Below the pieces are notes generated by a model, which saw only the letters and a program-made list of their open reading frames with translations, was not told the origin of the DNA and made no database searches. Below, in pieces: positions 7,920 to 15,792 of a stretch of 64,000 nucleotides of DNA. The position numbers and the translations under genes were made by a program. The stretch covers positions 1 through 64,000 of the forward strand of contig JAFRMB010000015.1 in the NCBI GenBank assembly GCA_017430945.1, given 5' to 3'. The first letter of the stretch is position 1; each line of letters begins with the position of its first letter. Source of the stretch: Clostridia bacterium (GTDB taxonomy: Bacteria; Bacillota_A; Clostridia; Christensenellales; Aristaeellaceae).

Positions 7920-8993
7920 TCAGCGCAGGGCTGATGCGGTCTCCCGACCGAAGGCGGCCGTGACGGCCATGCCGGGCCGGATGCGCGGATCGGCGTCGAA
8001 GGAAATGTGCACATCGTAAGCCGCCGTATCCGCGCCCTCACGGGGGAGCCAGGCGATGTCGCGCACCGTGCCGGACAGCCGCAGCGTCTCCTCGCCGGTC
8101 TCGAAGCTGAGCGCGACGGCATCGCCGTCGCGGATCGCGCCGAGGTCCGATTCCGGAACGGCGACGGTCGCGACCAGCTGATCCTCCGGGCACAGCGCCA
8201 GCAGCGGCGCATCCCGGGTCAGGGTCTCTCCCGCCTGTACGACGACCTCGGTAACGTAGCCGGACCGATCCGCGGTCAGATGAAGGGCATCGCCCTCATC
8301 GGCATCGGGCAGCGCGCCGAGCGTCTCGAACAACAGCTGGCCCTTTTCGACGAAGTCGCCCTCGTCCACGTAGAGCCGCGCCACGTCGCCCGTTCCGGCG
8401 ACGGCCACAGCGGCGGAGGCCACCACGGTCGCCTTGCCCAGACGGTCTGCGGTCCCGTAGTCGTCCTCAAGGTAGACGTAGACGGTCTCGCCGTTGTAGA
8501 ACGCGCCGCCGGTGGCTTCGATGTAGAAGATCTCGCCGTCGAGCTTCGTGATCACGCCCGTGCCGCGGTGGGAGCCGTCCGCCGTGCAGCGCATATACAC
8601 GACCTGACCCAGGCTGAGCCGGGTGGTGCGGGCGCTCTTGTAGGCGTACTCCGCGGTGGCGTACATCATGTACTGGCTCTCCGGGGCGATGGTCAGCACG
8701 CCGCCGTATTTGGCGGTCGCGTCGTCGGCGCTGTCGCCGGCATCGGCGAACACGGCGCTCACGGTGCCGTCCCAGGGGGCGTAGACGCGGGAGGTGGACA
8801 GCGTCGCGACGGTGTCGCCCGCCTGGATCAGCGATCCGACGGAGACCGTCACGCCGGACACCGTGCCGCCGGCATCGGCGGTCAGCATGACGCTGCCGGC
8901 ACATTCGACCGTGCCCTCCGCCGTCACCTCCGCCAGCGCGGGCGCGGCGAGCAGCAGCGCCGCCAGCGCCAGTAAGCAGACGATGCGTCTCAT
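7920..8993 (-). CDS. Secreted HlyD/MacA-like membrane-fusion (adaptor) protein, copy 1
   Basis: The 357-residue product starts with a cleavable signal peptide (hydrophobic 4-20, cleavage after APALA). It then has two lipoyl/biotinyl-like half-motifs, GGTVSGVTVSVGSLIQAGD near residue 43 and SGYVTEVVVQAGETL near 245, and ends with a beta-barrel-like domain (RPGMAV). This is the architecture of periplasmic adaptor subunits. There is no transmembrane anchor or lipobox, so in a monoderm it would be released or held in the wall. It is similar in length and order to the product of 11257-12525 and is probably a paralogue. It is last in a row of genes with 3-47 bp gaps. Confidence 0.75.
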   Translation of the reverse strand: MRRIVCLLALAALLLAAPALAEVTAEGTVECAGSVMLTADAGGTVSGVTVSVGSLIQAGDTVATLSTSRVYAPWDGTVSAVFADAGDSADDATAKYGGVLTIAPESQYMMYATAEYAYKSARTTRLSLGQVVYMRCTADGSHRGTGVITKLDGEIFYIEATGGAFYNGETVYVYLEDDYGTADRLGKATVVASAAVAVAGTGDVARLYVDEGDFVEKGQLLFETLGALPDADEGDALHLTADRSGYVTEVVVQAGETLTRDAPLLALCPEDQLVATVAVPESDLGAIRDGDAVALSFETGEETLRLSGTVRDIAWLPREGADTAAYDVHISFDADPRIRPGMAVTAAFGRETASALR

Positions 8994-8996
8994 GGG

Positions 8997-11219
8997 TCAG
9001 ACCTCCCCGTCGATCAGCGTCAGCGTGCCGCCCTCCGCGGAGGCTGCGTAGACCGCGCCGCCCGCGGCTGCGTTGATCCTGACCGCGCCGTCGACGAAAG
9101 TAATCGTGTATTCAAAGGTGTTGTCCGTCCAGCCCTGTGCGCGCAGCGCGCGGTAGACCTGGCCATCCAGCGATCCGGAGGTGCGGATCACGGCGCTGCC
9201 GGCCGAGCCGGTCAGCACCAGTGCATCCACGCCGCTGCGGAAGAGCGTGCGAAGGGTCAGACCGCTCAGCGTCCACTGCTGGACCGCGTTGTCGCCGCCG
9301 TCCAGCCACAGCGTCCGGTCGCTCTCGGCGCTGCCGGTGATGTCCGCGGCGCTCAGCGCATCCTCGCTGGCGCCTGTGAACAGCGCGATGTCCGTCAGGT
9401 CGGCCAGGGAGGCGAGCGCCCCGTAGAGGGTGTCGTCCCTGTCGCCGCTGCGGTGGGTGCTGGTCAGCGCCTCGCCGGGCGTGATGCCGTTAAGAGGGTC
9501 GTCCGCCTGATCGCCCGGCGCCATCCCGCCGACGCCGCCCCTGAAGCTGCGCCGCCAGCTGCCGCGGAACCTGAATCTGCCGGGGAACCTGCCACCGGGG
9601 AATCTGCCCGGCTTTTGCGGGTCGTTGCCGGGTCCCTGCGGATCGTCGCCGGCCGCCGCCTGGAACGCCTGGTAGATGAGCCGGTAGGTATTGGCGTCGC
9701 AGCTGTCGGTGACCTCCATCTCGTTGTCCGTCTGGAACTGCGCGATGGCCGCCGAGATGGCGGCGTCGATCTCCTCCTGCGTCATCTCGGCGCCCGCTTC
9801 ATCCGTCAGGTAGCCGAGCTCGGTCAGCCAGGCCTGCACCTTTTGTTTCTGTTCATCGTTGAGGCTGCCGGTCTCGTCGATCTCGTCGGCATCGTCGGCA
9901 TTGCCGTAATCCTGCGCCTTCGCGGCGGCGGCGGGGATGAACAGGGCTTCCGTTTCGACGGATCCTAGCGGAGCGATGCCGGCTTCGCCTTCGGAAGCGT
10001 CCGCCTCATCGGGCGCGCCTTCCGGCTCGCCGTCGTCTGTCGTTTCGCCGTCGTCTGTCGTCTCGCCTGTCCCGTCCATCTCATCGATGTCATCGTCGGA
10101 TGCCTCGGGCGCGTCGGTCTCATCCTCGTCGTTTTCCTGAGCATCGGTCCGGCTGTCTTTCGCGCCGGCATCGTCCGTTCCGCTTGCGGATGCCCCGCCG
10201 ACAGAGGCGGCGGCCCGTGAGAGCGCCGAATAGGTCGCAGAACTGCACTCGCCGGTGGCCGGCAGCCCGTTGTCGGCCTGGAAGCGCTTGACGGCGCTGC
10301 GCGTCGCATCGTCGTATTTGCCGTTGACGTGCCCCGCGGGCAGATACTTCAGCCGGATCAGCCACGTCTGCACGTTCCGGATCTGCGCCTCGGTCAAACC
10401 GGCATCGTCTTCCGTGTCATCCGCGCGTGCATCGTCGCCCTTCTGAGGCTGTTTTGCGTCCGCAGCCGGGTCGGACGGATCAACGGCAGCCTGCGGCTGC
10501 GCGTCAGACGCGCCGTCGACGGTATCCGCGGGCTTTTGATCGTCATTCGAGGTGCCGCTGGCATCCTGAGCGGCAGAGCCGGGACCGTCTGTCTTGCCTT
10601 CGTCGTCGGCTGCTTTGCCGTCCGCACCGGGGGTCGTATCGGCTTTGCCCTCGCTGTCAGAGATCTTTTCGGCTTCGGTCGGTTTGGAGCCGGACCCGCC
10701 GGAAGCGGGGGTCGGATCGGACGACTTGTCAGCACTTTCTGACGAATTGGAGGCAGAGTCGCCGGAACCGGAGTCGGAAGATTTGGAGCCGGAGTCGCCG
10801 GAACCGGAATCAGACGGTTTGGAACCCGAATCGCTCGACTTGGAGCCGGAGTCGCCGGAACCGGAATCAGACGATTTGGAACCCGAGTCGCTCGACTTCG
10901 AACCGGAGTCAGAGGAACCGGAATCGGAAGACTTCGAGCCGGAATCAGACGATTTGGAACCCGAGTCGCTCGACTTCGAACCGGAGTCGGGGGCCTTGGC
11001 GGATGCGCCGTCCGACTTCTCGCCGGAGTCAGAGGCGGCCTTCGGCTTGCTCTCTGAGGCGGCCTTGGGCTTGGACTCCGAGGATGGCTTGGAGGACGTT
11101 TCCGCGGCGGGCTTGTCAGAGCCGCCGTCCGAGTCGCCGCCATCCGATTCGGCCAGGCCCGGCAGGACCAGACCCGCGGCCATCGCGGCGGCCAGCAGTA
11201 TCGAGAGCCATCGCTTCAT
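8997..11219 (-). CDS. Exported Ser-Asp-repeat protein with two peptidoglycan-binding domains
   Basis: The 740-residue protein has a signal peptide (1-23, ending GLAE). A Ser/Asp/Gly/Lys repeat region at about residues 70-165 is built from GSKSSDS units. Two PG_binding_1-like domains follow near 275-340 (VQTWLIRLKYL...VKRFQADNGL) and 455-525. A Gly-Arg-Phe-rich stretch (about 535-560, GRFPGGRFPGRF) leads into an unrecognised C-terminal domain of about 180 residues. The repeats resemble the flexible stalks of wall proteins, and the domains suggest wall binding. There is no LPXTG motif or C-terminal membrane anchor. It lies between two adaptor genes in the same direction, 3 bp from one and 37 bp from the other, implying a shared export or wall role. 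Confidence 0.75.
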   Translation of the reverse strand: MKRWLSILLAAAMAAGLVLPGLAESDGGDSDGGSDKPAAETSSKPSSESKPKAASESKPKAASDSGEKSDGASAKAPDSGSKSSDSGSKSSDSGSKSSDSGSSDSGSKSSDSGSKSSDSGSGDSGSKSSDSGSKPSDSGSGDSGSKSSDSGSGDSASNSSESADKSSDPTPASGGSGSKPTEAEKISDSEGKADTTPGADGKAADDEGKTDGPGSAAQDASGTSNDDQKPADTVDGASDAQPQAAVDPSDPAADAKQPQKGDDARADDTEDDAGLTEAQIRNVQTWLIRLKYLPAGHVNGKYDDATRSAVKRFQADNGLPATGECSSATYSALSRAAASVGGASASGTDDAGAKDSRTDAQENDEDETDAPEASDDDIDEMDGTGETTDDGETTDDGEPEGAPDEADASEGEAGIAPLGSVETEALFIPAAAAKAQDYGNADDADEIDETGSLNDEQKQKVQAWLTELGYLTDEAGAEMTQEEIDAAISAAIAQFQTDNEMEVTDSCDANTYRLIYQAFQAAAGDDPQGPGNDPQKPGRFPGGRFPGRFRFRGSWRRSFRGGVGGMAPGDQADDPLNGITPGEALTSTHRSGDRDDTLYGALASLADLTDIALFTGASEDALSAADITGSAESDRTLWLDGGDNAVQQWTLSGLTLRTLFRSGVDALVLTGSAGSAVIRTSGSLDGQVYRALRAQGWTDNTFEYTITFVDGAVRINAAAGGAVYAASAEGGTLTLIDGEV
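10741..11010 (-). repeat. Ser-Asp-coding tandem repeat
   Basis: Degenerate 18-bp units encode GSKSSD-type hexapeptides. A 50-bp stretch at 10861-10910 recurs exactly at 10939-10988, a sign of recent slippage or recombination. Copy number is likely to vary between strains. Confidence 0.85.
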
Positions 11220-11256
11220 ATCAGATCACTCCTTGTCGATGGGATCGCGGCTTTCT

Positions 11257-12525
11257 TCAGTCCGCGCTGTCCGCGTCGGGGGCATCCGGTATATGCGCGC
11301 CTTCACGGCGGCCGCCCTTATCGCCGCGGGCCGCGCGGCCGTCCTGTGCGTCTGCGTCGGGGGCGTCCGCATCGGGCGCATCTTCATTCGCGTCTGCCTC
11401 GGCGTCCGGCGCGGCGTCGGTGTCCGCGCTGCCCGCGGGCCGCACGACGGCCGTCATGCCCAGGCGGATGTTCTCGTCGGCCTCAAAGTCGATGTAGGCC
11501 GCGAACGCGCTGGAGGAAGTGCTGCTGCCCTCGGGCGCGCTCTCGCCGCTGCCGACGGCGGTGTAGAGCACCTGGGCCACCTTGCCGCTGACGGGCGCGG
11601 CGTCGTCGGTGTCCTCGTTCCAGCTGAAGCTGATCTCGACGTCCGCGCCGATGGGCAGCGCCGACAGATCGGCCTCGTTCACGTCCACCTCGAGCTGCAG
11701 CGCGTCTCTGGGATAGAGCGTGGCGATGACGTCGCCCTTGTTGACGCCGGCGCCCACGGAAACGTTCAGCGCAGCCAGTATGCCGTCGGCGTCGGTCTTG
11801 AGCGCGCTGCCGGTGCAGTAGCGGGCGTCGTATTCGCCGTTGAGGGTCTCCAGCAGCAGGTCGCCTGCCTGGACATGGTCGCCTTCGGACACGTGGACCG
11901 CGACCACGCTGCCGCCCTCGCCGGAGCCGGAAACGGCCACGCTGGCGGCGCGCTCGATCTCGCCGCGGCCGATGCGGGTGCGGGCGGTATGCGCTTCTGC
12001 GCGGTACACGTACACGGTGCCGCTGACATAGAAGCTGCCGGAGGCCTCCACGGTGAAATCGGTGCCGTTGACGCCCGTGACGAAGCCCGTGCCCTTGTAG
12101 CTTCCGTCAGAGGACAGCAGATATACCTGCTCGCCCACGTGGATGTACTTGTTGTCGCTGGCGTTGTAGGCGTAATCGGTGGAGGCGGTCAGGCTGTACT
12201 TGCTGTCGGGCTCCAGGTACAAAAGCGCGCCGTAGCGCCCGGTGATGTCGGAGATGCTGTCGCCGGGGGCGCAGAATATGCCGGTGACATCGCCGTCCAC
12301 GGCCGCGTAGACTTTGGTGGTGGCAAGCTCCGCCAGAACGTCGCCGGAGGAGACCAGCTGGCCGGTCAGCACCGGCACGCCGGCCACCGTGCCGCCGATC
12401 GACGCGGTGACATAGTCGGGCCTGACGCACACCACGGTGCCGTCGAATTCGTAGTCGGCCAGCGCGGCGCCGCCGAGCAGCAGCACGCAGGCGAGGATCA
12501 GGGAGCACAGAGCGCGCAGTTTCAT
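11257..12525 (-). CDS. Secreted HlyD/MacA-like adaptor protein, copy 2
   Basis: This 422-residue protein begins with a signal peptide (cleavage after GGAALA). It has GGTVAGVPVLTGQLVSSGD near residue 43, a second lipoyl-like half-motif near 265 and a barrel-like domain ending RLGMTAVVRP. A disordered Asp/Ala/Glu-rich tail of about 60 residues (DADAPDADAQD) follows. ATG 12525 is preceded by AAAGGAGG. It shares order and several phrases with copy 1 (KVYA, SVAVSGSGE versus AVAVAGTGD), which suggests duplication around the Ser-Asp gene. The MacB-like permease lies 47 bp upstream. Confidence 0.75.
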   Translation of the reverse strand: MKLRALCSLILACVLLLGGAALADYEFDGTVVCVRPDYVTASIGGTVAGVPVLTGQLVSSGDVLAELATTKVYAAVDGDVTGIFCAPGDSISDITGRYGALLYLEPDSKYSLTASTDYAYNASDNKYIHVGEQVYLLSSDGSYKGTGFVTGVNGTDFTVEASGSFYVSGTVYVYRAEAHTARTRIGRGEIERAASVAVSGSGEGGSVVAVHVSEGDHVQAGDLLLETLNGEYDARYCTGSALKTDADGILAALNVSVGAGVNKGDVIATLYPRDALQLEVDVNEADLSALPIGADVEISFSWNEDTDDAAPVSGKVAQVLYTAVGSGESAPEGSSTSSSAFAAYIDFEADENIRLGMTAVVRPAGSADTDAAPDAEADANEDAPDADAPDADAQDGRAARGDKGGRREGAHIPDAPDADSAD

Positions 12526-12572
12526 GGGAAGACCTCCTTTGGATGTGTTTGGAACGGGTCGGTAATGCTTGG

Positions 12573-13793
12573 CTACATCCTTCTCAAAGCGTCGATCGGG
12601 TTGAGTTTGCTGGCCTTGCGGGCCGGGGCCCAGCCGAAGATGATGCCCACCGCGGCAGAGAAGCCCACGCCCAGCGCGATGGCGCCCCTGGAGACGGTGA
12701 AGCCCGCGCCCATGGCCTTGCAAAGGCCGAAGGAAACGCCGACGCCGATGACCGTGCCGATGACGCCTCCGGACAGGGACAGCAGGAAGGATTCGATCAG
12801 GAACTGTGCCTGGATCTGCCCGGGCTTGGCGCCCAGGGCCTTTTTGAGGCCGATCTCGGTGGTGCGCTCGGTGACGGAAGTGAGCATCATGTTCATGATG
12901 CCGATGCCGCCCACCAGCAGCGCGATCGACGCGATGCCGCCCAATAGCGCGGCCAGCATGGAGGTCATGCTCTCCATCGTGGACTCCAGGCCGTCCATCG
13001 TGGTGATCTCGTAGCAGTCCTCCTCGTAGCTGAACATCTCGTCCAATGTGCCCTCCAGCACCTCGGTGGCCGACGTGCTGTCCCAGCCCGCGGCCAGGTA
13101 GACCGTCAGGCTCGTGACCTCGGAGGTGTTGTTCAGCTTGAGCGCCGTGGTATAGGGGATCATGATGTCCGGCGTGCCCGACATCATGCCGGCGACGGAG
13201 GTGTCGCTGTCGGCGTCGAATATGCCCACCACCTTAAAGGGCAGCCCCGAGACGTACAGCGTCTTTTCCAGCGGATCCTCGCCGTAGAAGAAGGTGTCGA
13301 TCATCGTCTGGTCGATGAGACACACGAAGTTCATGCCCTGCATGTCCAGTATGTTCAGCGCGCGGCCGCGGGTGACGGTGTCCTCGTTCACCGAGAACCA
13401 GTAGGGGTTGCGGCCGGCGACGGATATGCGGGTCTCGTACTTGCTGCCCCGGCTGACCCGGGTGCGGGTGGACACCGTGGGCGTCACGCCGTCCACGCAG
13501 TCCAGCGCCGTCAGCTCGTCCAGGTCGTCCGCCGACAGGCCGGTCTTGAGGTCGCTGCCGGTGACGGACAGGCTCAGCGTGCCGGCGCCCATCGACGCGA
13601 ACGAACTGGTGATCGAGGTGGACACCGCGCTCACCGTGGTGATCAGCGCGATGACCGCCGTGACGCCGATCAGTATGCCCAGCACGGTCAGCGCCGAGCG
13701 CAGCCGGTTCTGTGCGATGTTCGACACCGACATGCGGACGTTCTCCGCCAGCATCGAAAGCGCCGCCCGAAGGGATCTGAAGGGATCAGGCAT
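12573..13793 (-). CDS. MacB/FtsX-type ABC transporter permease
   Basis: This 406-residue protein has the MacB layout: one transmembrane helix near 35-57 (LTVLGILIGVTAVIALI), an extracellular MacB_PCD domain (about 60-270), then three helices near 285, 335 and 375. The segment TERTTEIGLKKALGAKPGQI between helices 2 and 3 is the family signature. Type VII ABC systems use this protein for mechanotransmission to extracytoplasmic partners rather than simple transport. It overlaps the ATPase gene by 8 bp. Confidence 0.9.
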   Translation of the reverse strand: MPDPFRSLRAALSMLAENVRMSVSNIAQNRLRSALTVLGILIGVTAVIALITTVSAVSTSITSSFASMGAGTLSLSVTGSDLKTGLSADDLDELTALDCVDGVTPTVSTRTRVSRGSKYETRISVAGRNPYWFSVNEDTVTRGRALNILDMQGMNFVCLIDQTMIDTFFYGEDPLEKTLYVSGLPFKVVGIFDADSDTSVAGMMSGTPDIMIPYTTALKLNNTSEVTSLTVYLAAGWDSTSATEVLEGTLDEMFSYEEDCYEITTMDGLESTMESMTSMLAALLGGIASIALLVGGIGIMNMMLTSVTERTTEIGLKKALGAKPGQIQAQFLIESFLLSLSGGVIGTVIGVGVSFGLCKAMGAGFTVSRGAIALGVGFSAAVGIIFGWAPARKASKLNPIDALRRM

Positions 13794-14529
13794 AGTCCAC
13801 GCCCCCCTCCGATTCCGTGATCTCGCCGTCCACGATGTACACCACGCGCCGGGCGTTGCGGGCGATGTTCGTGTCGTGCGTTATCATGATGATGGTGTTG
13901 CCCTCTTCGTTGAGCTCTTTGAACAGCGCCATCACCTGCCGGCCGGTCTTCTGGTCCAGCGCACCGGTCGGCTCATCTGCCAGGAGCAGGGTGGGATGGG
14001 TGACCAGCGCGCGCGCGATGGCCACGCGCTGCTGCTGGCCGCCGGAGAGCTGGCCGGGATAATGGTGCATGCGGTCGGCCAGGCCAACGCGCTCCAGCAT
14101 GTCCTTTGCGCGTCGGGTGCGCTCGCGGCCCGGGACGCCCGCGTAGATGAGCGGCAGCTCCACGTTGCGCAGCGCGTCCAGCTTGGAGAGGAGCTCCGAG
14201 TTCTGGAAGATGAAGCCGATCTCGCGGTTGCGGATCCTGGCCAGTTCGTCCTCGGACATGTCCTCGATGCGCTGACCGTTCAGGATGTAATCGCCCGATG
14301 TGGCGGTGTCCAGACAGCCGATGATGTTCATGAGCGTGGACTTGCCGCTTCCGGACGGTCCGAGTATCGAGAGGAATTCGCCCCGCTCCAGCGTCAGGCT
14401 GATGCCGTGAAGCACCTCCAGGTCCTCGTCGCCCAGCGGGTAGGATTTGTGGATGTCCGTCATGGCGAAGAAGGTGTCCCTCTCTGCCGGCGGCGGAGGC
14501 GCCTGTCTGTTGAACAGCATACGCATCAC
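13786..14529 (-). CDS. MacB/LolD-type ABC transporter ATP-binding protein
   Basis: The 247-residue ATPase shows Walker [10 protein letters not shown], the signature [15 protein letters not shown] and Walker [13 protein letters not shown], followed by the H-loop ITHD. It would drive the MacB-like permease whose gene overlaps its 3' end by 8 bp (13786-13793). The MacA-like adaptor gene lies 3 bp upstream, so adaptor, ATPase and permease form one translationally tight unit. Confidence 0.95.
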   Translation of the reverse strand: MMRMLFNRQAPPPPAERDTFFAMTDIHKSYPLGDEDLEVLHGISLTLERGEFLSILGPSGSGKSTLMNIIGCLDTATSGDYILNGQRIEDMSEDELARIRNREIGFIFQNSELLSKLDALRNVELPLIYAGVPGRERTRRAKDMLERVGLADRMHHYPGQLSGGQQQRVAIARALVTHPTLLLADEPTGALDQKTGRQVMALFKELNEEGNTIIMITHDTNIARNARRVVYIVDGEITESEGGVDYA

Positions 14530-14532
14530 CGC

Positions 14533-15570
14533 CTAGTTGCCGCCGGGGAAGCCGCCGCCGGGCATGCCGCCGGGCATGCCGCCGCCAGGCATGCCGCCGG
14601 AGAAGCTGCCGCTGTTGCCCGTTGCGCCGCTGCCGTTGTTGTTCCGGTTCCAGTTGCCGCGGCTGCCGCGCTCGGCATTGAACTGGGTGCGCCTCAGACC
14701 GCTGAACAGGGACAGCAGGCCGCCGGTCGTCTCCTCTTCCTTCGCCTCGACGTAGACCGTGTCGCCATCGGACAGGCCGGACTTGATCTCGACGTAGCTG
14801 CCGTTGTCCATGCCGACCTCGACGTTCACCTGCCGGAGTTCGCCGGTCTCGTCCTTCATCCAGACATAGGCCTGGTTCGTTCGGTCGAAGCTCAGCGCGT
14901 CCATTTTCAGGATCACGGCGTTTTCGACCGAGTCCTTGGGGATGGTGATCGTTGCCTGCATGCCGGGATAGATGTCCCCGGAGACGGCGACGTCCGCGGT
15001 GGCGGTGTAGTACGCCACGTTGCCGGTGGACTGGGAAACGTAGTTGATCCTGTCGATCCGCGCCTCGAAGCTCTTCTCCTGGGAGGTGGCCGTGACGGTG
15101 CAGGTATCGCCCAGGGAGACTTCGCCGATGTCGTACTCGTCCACGCGGATGGACACCGAGAGCATGTCGAAGTCCGCGATCTGACAGAGCTGCGCTCCGG
15201 CGGTCACCTCGTCGCCTGCGGCGATGTCGACGGTGTTGACGGTGCCGTCGATCGAGGCCTTGATCGTGTCGCCGGTGGACAGCCGCACGAGCCTGTCGCC
15301 CGAGTGCACGCGGTCGCCTGGGGAGACGTACACGCTGCGCACCGTGGCCGCCGACGGCGCGGTCAGCGTCTCCTGATCCTTGAGCGCGAAGCTGCCCGAA
15401 AACGACAGATCGTTGGAGATGGAGCCCGTGGTGGCGGTGTAGGTGTCGTAGGTGGTGGTCACGCTCGCCCTGAACATCGGCAGGCCGATGAAGTACACCC
15501 CGCAGCCGATGAGCGCGAGGATCACCAGCCATACGATGCGCTTTAACCATTTCCTCTTCTTGTTTCTCAT
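14533..15570 (-). CDS. MacA-like adaptor with N-terminal membrane anchor and MPGG tail
   Basis: The 345-residue protein has one transmembrane helix at about 14-35, an HlyD/lipoyl domain (SVYVSPGDRVHSGD and DIAAGDEVTAGA halves) and a beta-barrel/MacA-like C-terminal domain. It ends in a Gly/Asn/Met/Pro tail with GGMPGG repeats from about 320. MacA stimulates MacB ATPase activity in known systems. The start at 15570 follows CGGAGG by 8 nt; a longer frame upstream has no ribosome site. The stop codon is TAG. It is the first gene of the cluster that also encodes the two secreted adaptors. Confidence 0.85.
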   Translation of the reverse strand: MRNKKRKWLKRIVWLVILALIGCGVYFIGLPMFRASVTTTYDTYTATTGSISNDLSFSGSFALKDQETLTAPSAATVRSVYVSPGDRVHSGDRLVRLSTGDTIKASIDGTVNTVDIAAGDEVTAGAQLCQIADFDMLSVSIRVDEYDIGEVSLGDTCTVTATSQEKSFEARIDRINYVSQSTGNVAYYTATADVAVSGDIYPGMQATITIPKDSVENAVILKMDALSFDRTNQAYVWMKDETGELRQVNVEVGMDNGSYVEIKSGLSDGDTVYVEAKEEETTGGLLSLFSGLRRTQFNAERGSRGNWNRNNNGSGATGNSGSFSGGMPGGGMPGGMPGGGFPGGN

Positions 15571-15730
15571 GGCGGGACCTCCGTGGTTGTCCGTTTGGAT
15601 GGGGACATCATATTCGTCGAAACTTGAAATAATCTTAAAAAAGCCGGAGCGCGACAAAAGTTTACACCGGCGCTACGCGACCGCCGCACGGCGGCGATCC
15701 CGCGGGGATCGGGGCCATGACAATGAACGA

Positions 15731-15758
15731 CCCTGCGGATATGTTGCTGTCCGCAGGG
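15731..15758 (-). terminator. Hairpin after the six-domain lipoprotein gene
   Basis: CCCTGCGGA (15731-15739) pairs with TCCGCAGGG (15750-15758). On the minus strand only TCGTTCATT follows, so the U-tract is poor and termination may be partial. That would allow some read-through into the adaptor/ABC genes. Confidence 0.5.
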
Positions 15759-15792
15759 TCGCAAATGGCCTGTCCGACAGCAGCGCTGCCGG

